NCBI GenBank assembly: GCA_022822085.1 | Contig: JAJECK010000085.1 | Span: 55,910 to 119,909, forward strand | Source: Candidatus Poribacteria bacterium | Lineage (GTDB): Bacteria; Poribacteria; WGA-4E; WGA-3G | Direction: 5' to 3' | Length of the DNA stretch: 64,000 nt | In this document: piece after piece, positions 36,288 to 44,873 of the stretch | How positions within the stretch are numbered: position 1 is the stretch's first letter | Layout of the letters: each line of letters opens with the position of its first letter | Position numbers and translations under genes: made by a program | The notes under the pieces: generated by a model | Told to the model about the DNA's origin: nothing | Databases searched by the model: none | What the model saw: only the letters and a program-made list of their open reading frames with translations

Positions 36288-37892
36288 CTATATGAAAGTA
36301 TATGAGATTGATTCTAATTTCTTTCGTGTCTCTTTCAAGTGGAATATTGTTTCTGAATATGCTGCTTCACGATTCTTTTCAGTCCGATTTAAGACAGGTC
36401 GCTTGTGTTGATTGACAATATGCATTCCTGCCATTTCAGCGATAGTGGGATACATATTGAACTTATCATTTGCCACAACAAAGACATCGTAATTGTCAGC
36501 CAAAAACCGCTTACAGTTCTTGAATACTTCTGCTACACCGTGAATGTAAGACGATCTTGCTGCTCCCCCTTTTCCTCTAAACAGCGGACCAATTTCTAAT
36601 TCATCTAACCTTTTGAACCCAAAAAGATCATAAGCATAGGCGTGCTGCTCGTGATAGTTAATAAGTCCAACGTAAGGAGGACTTGTAAAGATGCCTTTAA
36701 TCCGTTGTTTTTGGACAATCTCTGCGAACTGTGGGTTTTCCTTTCTCAACATTGTAGAGATGTCAATTGTCCGTGAATCGCCAGTTATGCAATGTTGAAA
36801 GGTCTCTGTTTTTAACTTATCAAACTCTATCCATCGTTCTATGCTATCCTTGCAGTATCTGTCCCACCATCCCAAAATTGAAAAGAGCGGTTTACAGACC
36901 TTTCCATGCTTCCTGCAATAGTAGGTTGTCGTTACTGGTTGCCGGAGTGTACCTAAATCTGCGTGTGTTGTGGCTCTACAGGAACGAATAGTCCTGCTTA
37001 AAATTAGCATCAATGCGTTTTGTGTGGCTCGATCTTCTACCTTACGAATATGACTGTAGACTAAATCAATCTCCGCTCTCACTCCTGGAAGATACCACTG
37101 TTTCATAAAGCGTGCTGAATCTTTTGGCATCTGTAAATCAATTTGATAATCTGATATGAGTTGTTTGTATGTCCCTAAAAATGCCGCTTCCTTTTCTGCC
37201 CCATATATTTTTTGATCAATTTCACCGGTTCTGACTTTCCGTTTGAAGGATATTGGGAAATATTGATTGTTGAATTCTGATAATGATTCTGCAAGTTCCG
37301 CTTCAAATTCTAATACACCAGATGTGCCGACATAATTTCTGAGGACTGCTGTGATTTCCTTGCTTCTCTCGTATAAATGGGTAAAGTTGAATTTCCCAAT
37401 TTTTGCATTGCTAATGAATGCATTGAATGCAGAAATATCAATTCCCACGGCATGCATACCGAGTTCGTTTGCTTGTATCAATGTGGTCCCGCTACCACAA
37501 AAGGGATCAAGGACAATCTTACCGGGCTGGAAATAGACATTTTGCTTAAAGTCATCAATATGTCCATCTAAAAAATACTCAACTATCTGAGGTATAAATT
37601 TACCTTTGTAGGGATGCAGTCGGTGGACATGTTTTGTTGTTTCCGCTTCTTTAATCTTTTCAAAAGACAGAGTCCAATTTAGGTCATTACCGAGTTCATC
37701 TTTCCATCGCTTTTCACGATTGTTATGCCCGTAGTATTCTTCAAGACTATTCAATGGAATCAAGGTTGCTCCATTTTCAAGCCTTGATTCAATCAGACCG
37801 TATTGAATAAGATAGGATATATTTGCGGTTGTAACGTTCTTATTAAGGTATTCTGATGCCCATTGGCTTGCCTGTTTGAGAGTGAGAAGCAT
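36288..37892 (-). CDS. Solitary DNA methyltransferase (N4-cytosine/N6-adenine type) with N-terminal helix-turn-helix
   Basis: 534 residues. N-terminal ~52 residues look like a helix-turn-helix (ASQWASEYLNKNVTTANISY). SAM motif I is VLDPFCGSGTTLIQANELG (~127-145) with HPYKGKFIPQ (motif X-like) just before it. The catalytic motif IV is IKGIFTSPPYVGLINYHE (~398-415). The TSPPY form favours m4C. Motif I precedes motif IV with a long insert between, i.e. alpha- or gamma-like order. No restriction enzyme or other modification-system gene is adjacent. Confidence 0.85.
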   Translation of the reverse strand: MLLTLKQASQWASEYLNKNVTTANISYLIQYGLIESRLENGATLIPLNSLEEYYGHNNREKRWKDELGNDLNWTLSFEKIKEAETTKHVHRLHPYKGKFIPQIVEYFLDGHIDDFKQNVYFQPGKIVLDPFCGSGTTLIQANELGMHAVGIDISAFNAFISNAKIGKFNFTHLYERSKEITAVLRNYVGTSGVLEFEAELAESLSEFNNQYFPISFKRKVRTGEIDQKIYGAEKEAAFLGTYKQLISDYQIDLQMPKDSARFMKQWYLPGVRAEIDLVYSHIRKVEDRATQNALMLILSRTIRSCRATTHADLGTLRQPVTTTYYCRKHGKVCKPLFSILGWWDRYCKDSIERWIEFDKLKTETFQHCITGDSRTIDISTMLRKENPQFAEIVQKQRIKGIFTSPPYVGLINYHEQHAYAYDLFGFKRLDELEIGPLFRGKGGAARSSYIHGVAEVFKNCKRFLADNYDVFVVANDKFNMYPTIAEMAGMHIVNQHKRPVLNRTEKNREAAYSETIFHLKETRKKLESISYTFI

Positions 37893-38001
37893 TTGCGGTC
37901 CTTTTCTATAACAGTAGAAATTCTGTTAACACCTTTGGGTTAAACCGAAAAGAGTATATCATTCAGAAATCTAATTGTCAAGAAGTGGTTAAAGAATGAA
38001 A

Positions 38002-39336
38002 TTAATATACAGCCAAATATTTATCTGTCTCCCATTGGCTAACGCTCAAATGATAATCACGCCATTCCTTGCGTTTCACCTGAATGTAATAGTCAGCATA
38101 TTCTGTTCCTAAAGCGTTTTTGATTACATCATCTGCTTCAAGGGCATCAGCAGCATCCTTGAGTGTTGAGGGAAGAGAGGCAATTCCTCTACGTTGGAGT
38201 TCATCTTCCGGTACTTCATAAAGGTTGTCAACATTTTGTTTTCCAGGATCTGTCTGGTTTTCAATACCGTCCAAACCAGCAGCAAGTAGGACGGTTGCAG
38301 CAAGATAAGGATTAGCTGCGCCATCACCTAAACGGTTTTCAATGCGTCCGGGGGCAGGAATACGAATCATCTGTGTTCGATTGTTTGCACCATAAGTAAC
38401 ATATACTGGTGCCCAAGATGCCCCAGATCGAGGTGGTCTTCTGACCAACCGTTTGTAACTGTTCACAAGCGGATTTGTGATAGCTGTTATGGATTGTGCA
38501 TGTTTGAGAATACCACCTGTAAACCAATATGCAAGTTGAGAAATACCGTTGTTGTCATTCTCATTAAGAAATAGGTTTGAACGATTTTCTTCATCCCAAA
38601 GACTCATATGAAAATGGGCACCACTACCCGTCAAATTAGTAAATGGCTTGGGCATAAATGTCGCTAACAACCCGCGTTCTTCAGCAATCGTTTTGACCAT
38701 CCATTTGAAAAAAGTATGACGGTCAGCCGAAGTGAGTGCATCAGAGTATGTCCAATTGACTTCATACTGGCAAGTACCATCTTCATGGTCGTTGGCATAA
38801 GGTTGCCACCCTAATTCCTGCATGTATTTAATCAGGTTTGTCATCATATCAAGGTTGCGATATAATGCCTTTAAATCGTAGCACGGTTTATCCAAATTAT
38901 CGAGTCTGTCCCATGGAGCATATTGACCATCCTCACCCTGTTTTAACAGCATGAATTCAGCCTCAATACCGACGTTGAATATATATCCTTTCTGCTTTGC
39001 TTTTTCCAGTTGGTTTCGCAGAATAGTTCGTGGACAATAGTGCCATGATTTATCTTCCACAAACATATCTCCCGCAACCCAGGCTAAGTTATTTCGCCAC
39101 GGTACGACTGTTAGGGAATTAAAGTCTGGAATACATGCCATCTCTGGGTCGTGTGGACCTTGTCCAATCTCACCTGCTGCAAATCCTCCAAAGCCTGCGC
39201 CTTCATTCGCCATATCCTCAAGGTGTGTCGCAGGAATAACTTTTGCTTTAGGTGTTCCACTCATTTCTACAAATGAACACAGAAAAAACTCAATTCCGTT
39301 TTCACTCACAAATGATTTCACTTGATCTAATGTCAT
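38002..39336 (-). CDS. Glutamine synthetase family protein (type III GlnT-like)
   Basis: 444 residues from ATG 39336 (AAGGA 9 bases upstream; an upstream GTG at 39342 is less likely). Ligase with the GS catalytic domain: NVGIEAEFMLLKQGEDGQY (~115), YEVNWTYSDALTSADRHTFFKW (~188), GSGAHFHMSLWDEE (~234, metal/Glu loop), PLVNSYKRLVRRPPRSGASWAP (~282), NRTQMIRIPAPGRIENRLGDGAANPYLAATVLL. The GlnT branch includes glutamate-methylamine ligases and other amine ligases, so ordinary glutamine synthesis is not certain. Confidence 0.88.
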   Translation of the reverse strand: MTLDQVKSFVSENGIEFFLCSFVEMSGTPKAKVIPATHLEDMANEGAGFGGFAAGEIGQGPHDPEMACIPDFNSLTVVPWRNNLAWVAGDMFVEDKSWHYCPRTILRNQLEKAKQKGYIFNVGIEAEFMLLKQGEDGQYAPWDRLDNLDKPCYDLKALYRNLDMMTNLIKYMQELGWQPYANDHEDGTCQYEVNWTYSDALTSADRHTFFKWMVKTIAEERGLLATFMPKPFTNLTGSGAHFHMSLWDEENRSNLFLNENDNNGISQLAYWFTGGILKHAQSITAITNPLVNSYKRLVRRPPRSGASWAPVYVTYGANNRTQMIRIPAPGRIENRLGDGAANPYLAATVLLAAGLDGIENQTDPGKQNVDNLYEVPEDELQRRGIASLPSTLKDAADALEADDVIKNALGTEYADYYIQVKRKEWRDYHLSVSQWETDKYLAVY

Positions 39337-39411
39337 AAACACAATTCCTTATGTGATAATCCAACTACCTATCAGAAAACTGAATTAATGTAAAATAGAG
39401 TTAAAAAGTTC

Positions 39412-40386
39412 TCATTCTTGTAACTTAAATTCAAATTGGATTTCGACTAAACAATCAATTGCTGTCCCATTCTTCTTTGCTGGTATATACCTACTTTTCT
39501 TAACTGCTGCAACTACGGCTTCCTCTAAACCGTATCCAAGATTCGTCAGCACCTGAATATCTTTGGGGATACCATCTTTTCCAATAGTTGCTTGTAATCT
39601 CACCGTCCCTTCCTTTTTCATCATTTGAGCATACTGTGGATAGGTAGGTCTCGCTATGAGATTAGTTTGCAGAGGTATCGTCTCTGTTCCAACATTCTCA
39701 ATCGGTTCAAGTAAATCATAATCATCATCTGTCTTAGTTCCTTTAAGTATATTGGACGAGGTTTTAGATAATACTTGCCCTTCATTCAATTGGATAGATG
39801 GTAACTTTAGGATATACTTTTGTAAAGGAACGGATTTGATTTGCCTGCTTACATACGATTTCCTGTTGTTGCTCTCTAAATGATCTGACATGTCAACTGT
39901 TAAGTCATCTGAATCTGATAGCGTAAAGTTATCTTGAGTATAGGGAATGTCAAAGGGAGTTATATCTATTTCTCGTATAAACGGATTTCTCTGAGGGTGC
40001 TTATTACCTGATGGCCTATTTGGAGGATCAGGATGAAGAGGAAAACGAGGAGGAGGCGGCTTTGGATCTTCTCTATTTGTTATGACCAGGTATTCTAGTC
40101 GTAAGAGATTGTGCTCATTAAGAATAGGATTTGTAATGTAAAAGTTAACAGCAATAAGAATAGCAAAAATTACATGAATCCCAAATGCAAATATCAAGGC
40201 TACTGAGTTTCGTTCACCTGTCCTTTTCTGTGTGAAAAATTGCGTCCTACTCCATTGTGCTGTCATTATCTGGCTTCTTTGGCTTTCTCTAATGCGGACA
40301 CTTTTCAAGAAATCTGGTGTTTTCGGTCTTTTCCTTTTATAACGAATATTGTGAATCTGTAAGAGAATATCAGGACTTCTATACAT
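39412..40386 (-). CDS. TonB-family energy transducer
   Basis: 324 residues from ATG 40386 (AGGTGA 5 bases upstream). A basic cytoplasmic tail of ~60 residues is followed by one membrane helix (VALIFAFGIHVIFAILIAVNF, ~65-85), a proline-rich spacer (PKPPPPRFPLHPDPPNRP), a long low-complexity periplasmic part and a TonB_C domain at the end (YPQYAQMMKKEGTVRLQATI; GLEEAVVAAVKKSRYIPAKKNG). It would transmit proton-motive force to outer-membrane receptors. No ExbB/ExbD are adjacent. The upstream barrel-like gene (40530) may be functionally linked. Confidence 0.86.
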   Translation of the reverse strand: MYRSPDILLQIHNIRYKRKRPKTPDFLKSVRIRESQRSQIMTAQWSRTQFFTQKRTGERNSVALIFAFGIHVIFAILIAVNFYITNPILNEHNLLRLEYLVITNREDPKPPPPRFPLHPDPPNRPSGNKHPQRNPFIREIDITPFDIPYTQDNFTLSDSDDLTVDMSDHLESNNRKSYVSRQIKSVPLQKYILKLPSIQLNEGQVLSKTSSNILKGTKTDDDYDLLEPIENVGTETIPLQTNLIARPTYPQYAQMMKKEGTVRLQATIGKDGIPKDIQVLTNLGYGLEEAVVAAVKKSRYIPAKKNGTAIDCLVEIQFEFKLQE

Positions 40387-40529
40387 CGCTTTCACCTAAT
40401 ATCACGTAGATATGCTCAAATAGCAAATATAATAGATCTTCGATCCGAAGAAGACTATGTCAGTTAACAAATTTCTACTTGAAAACTTCAGATGATACTT
40501 ATGCTGTATTATATCGTCTAAAAGTCTAT

Positions 40530-41774
40530 CTAATAAACTTCTCGCAATGTAACACTCACAATACTATGATTATAGTTAAGAAAATCGAGGATAGGATCTA
40601 ATTCATTCGTTCGGTTTTGGGTGAATTGATAATCCATATTCAACGAGAGATTACCCGTAAATTTCCAATTAAATGCTGCTGTAAATCCAAATTGAGTATC
40701 TCTTCTATTTTCTGCCCCTTCCACTATATTGCCATTCTGATCGCGAATCTGTCTACCATCAAACATCACCCACACCTGTGCAAACCTTAACCGAAGCCAC
40801 CGTCCTGTGTCAAATTTGTAAAATGTGTTCAACGCAGCTTCCATACTTCTAAAATTAAAGAAATCTACATTAGAACGGTTATAAAAGAAATTTGCTTCTT
40901 CTTGAAAAACAAAACGGTCTGATACAGTTTCTAACAATTTAAGTCCAGCAGAATATCTTAAATCAAGTCTGCTTTCGCCAGGTTCAAGACCAGAGGTGCC
41001 TAATATCAAATTGTTCAAATTGGTATCATATTGACCATATTCTACTGAATACTCCATTTTAGCCAACACCTGTTTAAGTAAACCAACTTGCATACGGGTA
41101 GTTGTCTTATGACTTGTAGATCCGATCAATAGAAAGTCTTCTCTCAACTGTGCTGTATCATCAAAATTGTGAATTCGCATATTATACTCAAATATCCGTC
41201 CAATGCGAAACCCAACATTCCTTTCGGTATTGTTGTAGACATCAAGGGTTCGCGTTAAACGATGAAACCGATGTGATGCAACCAATTCAGGCAAACCAGA
41301 AAATGGACGGTAACTCAACTCTGTTGTTGACACATCAGTGAAAGCATCAAATTCATTGAGTTTTCCAGATTCGCCAGAGTAATTTTCATATTGTGGAGAA
41401 TACTGTAATTTCAGTCGGAGATTATCACCAGCAACCGGTAATGCCCCAATTAGGTCTAAGCCAAATCGGTTAATGTTCCCCTGCAGTTGTGGACTTTCCT
41501 GACCAGCAAGACTACTGGTATAAGGATCAACACTTAATCCAAGTTCAATGTGATTGTTATAGGTATTGGAGAGTCGAGCGTCAATTGTCAGTTTGGCTGG
41601 ATCGGTCTCAGGAGCGATTGGTTCTATCTGCAGTAATTCCGGTCCGAATTCATCCTGTTCCTGAGCAAAAACAGGTTGCGACTGACTAATGAAAAATAGA
41701 AAACAGCACAACACAGTTATACTAATACATTGTAGAATTTTAGTCACACACTTTCTCCATTTGTACTTATACAA
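40530..41774 (-). CDS. Predicted outer-membrane beta-barrel protein
   Basis: 414 residues with a signal peptide (ITVLCCFLFFISQSQPVFA, cleavage near FAQ). The mature part consists of alternating amphipathic beta-strand-like segments ending with aromatic residues (RLKLQYSPQYENYSG; NVGFRIGRIFEYNMRIHNF; RRDTQFGFTAAFNWKFTGNLSLNMDYQF) and terminates in an aromatic residue (REVY), as outer-membrane barrels do. No plug domain or TonB box is obvious. A TonB gene follows 144 bases downstream on the same strand. Specific function unknown. Confidence 0.68.
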   Translation of the reverse strand: MYKYKWRKCVTKILQCISITVLCCFLFFISQSQPVFAQEQDEFGPELLQIEPIAPETDPAKLTIDARLSNTYNNHIELGLSVDPYTSSLAGQESPQLQGNINRFGLDLIGALPVAGDNLRLKLQYSPQYENYSGESGKLNEFDAFTDVSTTELSYRPFSGLPELVASHRFHRLTRTLDVYNNTERNVGFRIGRIFEYNMRIHNFDDTAQLREDFLLIGSTSHKTTTRMQVGLLKQVLAKMEYSVEYGQYDTNLNNLILGTSGLEPGESRLDLRYSAGLKLLETVSDRFVFQEEANFFYNRSNVDFFNFRSMEAALNTFYKFDTGRWLRLRFAQVWVMFDGRQIRDQNGNIVEGAENRRDTQFGFTAAFNWKFTGNLSLNMDYQFTQNRTNELDPILDFLNYNHSIVSVTLREVY

Positions 41775-41890
41775 TTGAGGTTAGGATTTTTCCACAAACG
41801 GTAGGCAGGCTTTGTAAGCATGCTGAAAACACATTTCTCAATTTTCTCTTAACCAAATTTGGTGTAATATCTATAGGACACAGTGAAACA

Positions 41891-42661
41891 TCACTCAATC
41901 ATCCCATCCAAAGGACTTGATGCAGAAGCATAGAGTTTTCGTGGAATGCGTCCTGCTAAGTAAGCAGCTCTACCTGCTTCAACGGCTTTTTTCATAGCCT
42001 GTGCCATCATGACCGGACGGTGTGCTTTCGCAACAGCAGTGTTGAGCAGAACACCGTCGCAGCCTAACTCCATTGCAATTGCAGCATCTGAAGCAGTACC
42101 AACACCAGCATCAACAAGAAGCGGCACTTGAATACTATCTCGGATAATCTGTAAATTATATGGATTCCGGATTCCCATACCCGACCCGATCGGCGCACCT
42201 AACGGCATCACAGCAGCACATCCCACATCTTCCAACTTTTTACAAGTTATCGGATCATCATTACAATAAGGTAACACAGTGAATCCATCTTTAATGAGTG
42301 ATTCTGCTGCAATTAACAACTGTTCAACGTCCGGAAACAGTGTCTGCTCATCGCCAATTACCTCAAGTTTAATCAACGATGTTTCAAGTGCTTCACGTGC
42401 CAGTTCTGCTGTCAAAATCGCATCTTTTGCAGTAAAGCATCCAGCAGTATTTGGGAGGATAGTCATATTGCGTTCGCGTAGGAGTGTAAACAGATTTTCA
42501 CCGGGTGTATCAGTAAATTTTACACGACGCATTGATACTGTAGCGATTTCAGCACCACTCGCTGCAATCGCTTCTGTCATGATATGAAAGTTTGGATATC
42601 CTGCTGTTCCGATAAGTAACCTTGATGTATAGGTATTTTCTGCTATTTTTAGTTCTTCCAT
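41891..42661 (-). CDS. thiG: Thiazole synthase ThiG
   Basis: Condenses deoxyxylulose phosphate, dehydroglycine and ThiS thiocarboxylate into the thiazole phosphate of thiamine. 256 residues as expected. Motifs: [12 protein letters not shown] (~14), TVSMRRVKF (~41), [16 protein letters not shown] (~95, Schiff-base lysine in KLEVI), [33 protein letters not shown] (~134) and [32 protein letters not shown]. Last gene of the thiamine operon, separated from thiS by a toxin-antitoxin pair. Confidence 0.97.
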   Translation of the reverse strand: MEELKIAENTYTSRLLIGTAGYPNFHIMTEAIAASGAEIATVSMRRVKFTDTPGENLFTLLRERNMTILPNTAGCFTAKDAILTAELAREALETSLIKLEVIGDEQTLFPDVEQLLIAAESLIKDGFTVLPYCNDDPITCKKLEDVGCAAVMPLGAPIGSGMGIRNPYNLQIIRDSIQVPLLVDAGVGTASDAAIAMELGCDGVLLNTAVAKAHRPVMMAQAMKKAVEAGRAAYLAGRIPRKLYASASSPLDGMIE

Positions 42662-42681
42662 TTATGTTTTCTTATCCCGAT

Positions 42682-42987
42682 TTATCTTCTATAAAACGTT
42701 ACACCCAAATGATCAATTTGATTGATTATATCTTGATTTTTTAGATTACTGTAAATGGACAGATCAATAGTATAAGGTAGCAACTGCTCATCAAGGTCGT
42801 CGGCAATCTTGGAAAGGATTATATGTGTTAAGGTATTACCACCACGAAGTGTGAGATCAATGTCAGAACCGTTTTTGTAATCATCTCTGGCACGAGAACC
42901 GTAAAGTATTACTTCTTCTACCTCTGGATACCGATCGAAGACATCATATATCTTTTGAAGCGATTTTTCAGATAAACCGTATTTCAT
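42682..42987 (-). CDS. mntA: MntA-type nucleotidyltransferase antitoxin
   Basis: About 101 residues from ATG 42987 (AAGGA ~7 bases upstream, one base after the hepT stop). Minimal nucleotidyltransferase with GSRARDDYKNGSDID (~34), which fits the GSX10DXD motif of MntA exactly, and the third carboxylate in YTIDLSIY (~74). In studied systems MntA poly-AMPylates a tyrosine of HepT and neutralises it. It lies directly downstream of hepT and upstream of thiG, inside the thiamine operon. Confidence 0.85.
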   Translation of the reverse strand: MKYGLSEKSLQKIYDVFDRYPEVEEVILYGSRARDDYKNGSDIDLTLRGGNTLTHIILSKIADDLDEQLLPYTIDLSIYSNLKNQDIINQIDHLGVTFYRR

Positions 42988-42988
42988 A

Positions 42989-43414
42989 TTATATTCCTTT
43001 ATCATTCATCAGTTGTTTAAGTCGGAGTAACAATTTTTCAAATTCTCCAAAGTAATCCTTCCGTATTATCAGGACTACCTCGGCTGCAGTTTCTTCATCA
43101 TAAGTATGTGAAGTTAAGTTGCGTTTTTCTATCATATCCATCCATATCTCACCGTTTTCAATCAGTCCATTTCTAAAAGCAGCACGCGTTGTATCACGAG
43201 AACCGAATAAATTCAATAATCCCTGTGATTCCAGGAAATTTTTCATAGTTTTCCAAGCCACTTCATGTGTGTATTCAAATCCTTGTATTAATCCTTGTGC
43301 TTCCAAATCTGACAGTTCACGTCGTTCCGCAAGTTCTATTGCAGATTTTAAACGTTCAAATGCCCTTCCAAAACTGTTGGTACGTTGAATCCAACGGGTT
43401 TCTTGATTGTCCAT
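42989..43414 (-). CDS. hepT: HepT-type HEPN toxin (HI0074 family)
   Basis: 141 residues, all-helical HEPN fold, HI0074-type nucleotidyltransferase substrate-binding family (FERLKSAIELAE; FEYTHEVAWKTMKNFLESQG; AFRNGLIENGEIWMDMIEKRN). KRNLTSHTYDE (~107) gives the RX4HXY motif: R and H for RNase activity, Y as the AMPylation target. The toxin gene precedes the antitoxin gene with 1-2 bases between. There are 101 bases between this start and thiS; no strong ribosome-binding site is seen. Confidence 0.85.
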   Translation of the reverse strand: MDNQETRWIQRTNSFGRAFERLKSAIELAERRELSDLEAQGLIQGFEYTHEVAWKTMKNFLESQGLLNLFGSRDTTRAAFRNGLIENGEIWMDMIEKRNLTSHTYDEETAAEVVLIIRKDYFGEFEKLLLRLKQLMNDKGI

Positions 43415-43515
43415 AATTCATCAATAATACCTTACGATTTCTCAATTAGTATAACACCGCATATATACTTTTTCAAGATATATCCCTATGCTTATCTTCA
43501 AATTCTAAGCCAATA

Positions 43516-43722
43516 TTATCCCCCCTGTACAGCACGAATTATCTCTATTTCACAGTTATCCGTTACTACATACTCCTTCCACTTTGATTTTGGAAGAACA
43601 ACTCTCTCAACAGCAACTGCGATTCCAGACTGAAGTGGATCTATCTCTAAGGAAATCAACAGATCCCATACATTCATATTTTGGTGTATTTCTCTGTCTT
43701 CACCATTAAGACGTATATGCAT
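43516..43722 (-). CDS. thiS: Sulfur carrier protein ThiS
   Basis: 68-residue ubiquitin-like protein that carries the thiocarboxylate sulfur for thiazole formation. It begins MHIRLNGEDREI, contains DLLISLEIDPLQSGIAVAVE and ends in the required Gly-Gly (IIRAVQGG). Its start lies 2 bases after the thiO stop, so the two are translationally coupled. ThiF, which adenylates this Gly-Gly end, is not in the window. Confidence 0.94.
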   Translation of the reverse strand: MHIRLNGEDREIHQNMNVWDLLISLEIDPLQSGIAVAVERVVLPKSKWKEYVVTDNCEIEIIRAVQGG

Positions 43723-43724
43723 TT

Positions 43725-44873
43725 TTACGACTCCTCTGATAATAAAAATCTTGATAACTGAAATGGAGAGATTGTGTGTGAAGTCTCACCTGTCAAAATC
43801 AGTTTAGTAATTTCATAAGCAGTAACCGGAGTTAACAAGATCCCGTTCCGATAGTGTCCTGTCGCGTATATGAGATTGTCAATAGGTGTCTTGCCAAGAA
43901 TCGGTGCATTGTCTCTACTCCCGGGACGTAAACCTGTCCAAGATTCCAGAATCGGTAATTCATAAATACCTGGAACAACTTCCCAAGCACCACGAAGCAA
44001 TTCGAGCATACCTCCCGCAGTTAGTCGCTCATTAAATCCCATCTCTTCACTTGTCGCTCCAACGATGAGTCTCCCATCAGATCTCGGAACAAGGTAGACA
44101 GAAGTCGGATACCTTGCCCGAACGGTACGTATGACAGTTCTTATCTCAATTCCATCTTCCATCTCTAAAGCTAACATTTGCCCTTTGACTGGACGGACTG
44201 GTGGAAGCATATCATCAGGGATTCCATCTATTTGGGTAGACCAACAACCTGCAGCAAGAATAACAATATCACATGGTTTGATACCTTCATCTGTTTGAAC
44301 AGCAATTACACTCCCATTTTCTATAACTATTTTTTTTACAGCTCTATTTTCGTGCAATACACCGTCACTCTTTTGAAAAGCATTTTTGAGTGCCCGAATC
44401 ATCAATCTATTATCAACTTGATGGTCAGTTTTACAGTGAATTGCTGAGTTAACCCGTGGGGATAGTGCAGGTTCAATATCACACGCATCTCTCCCATTCA
44501 ACCATTGGACATCCAATCCAAATTGCTGTTGTGCATCGTATAAGTGCCGAAGTTGATGGGTATCATCGGATTCTAATCCCACAATTAAAGTGCCTTCCAC
44601 CCGATAACCGATTGACATTTCGGCATCTGTCTCTAATTCATCTACCCATTGTGGATAAAGTGATAAACTCTCTATGCCTAATTGAAGTAGTTCTGGTTCT
44701 TCAGTATGAACTTCAGCATAAGGGGCAAGCATACCTGCAGCTGCCCAAGATGCAGCACGTCCTGCTTCGTCACGATCAAATATGGTGACTGCAGCACCGG
44801 ACTTCGCAAGCTGCCATCCAATACCGAGTCCTATCACGCCTCCGCCGATGATTATTATGTTTTCGTTTGACAT
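43725..44873 (-). CDS. thiO: Glycine oxidase ThiO
   Basis: FAD enzyme oxidising glycine to the imine used by ThiG. 382 residues. FAD-binding Rossmann motif IIIGGGVIGLGIGWQLAKSGA (~5) and the DAO-family segments RAASWAAAGMLAPYAE (~41), DIVILAAGCWSTQ (~203), GLRPGSRDNAPILGKTP (~325) and ATGHYRNGILLTPVTAYE (~345) are all present. Its ATG overlaps the last base of the preceding stop codon (TAATG), showing translational coupling with the binding-protein gene. Confidence 0.95.
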   Translation of the reverse strand: MSNENIIIIGGGVIGLGIGWQLAKSGAAVTIFDRDEAGRAASWAAAGMLAPYAEVHTEEPELLQLGIESLSLYPQWVDELETDAEMSIGYRVEGTLIVGLESDDTHQLRHLYDAQQQFGLDVQWLNGRDACDIEPALSPRVNSAIHCKTDHQVDNRLMIRALKNAFQKSDGVLHENRAVKKIVIENGSVIAVQTDEGIKPCDIVILAAGCWSTQIDGIPDDMLPPVRPVKGQMLALEMEDGIEIRTVIRTVRARYPTSVYLVPRSDGRLIVGATSEEMGFNERLTAGGMLELLRGAWEVVPGIYELPILESWTGLRPGSRDNAPILGKTPIDNLIYATGHYRNGILLTPVTAYEITKLILTGETSHTISPFQLSRFLLSEES

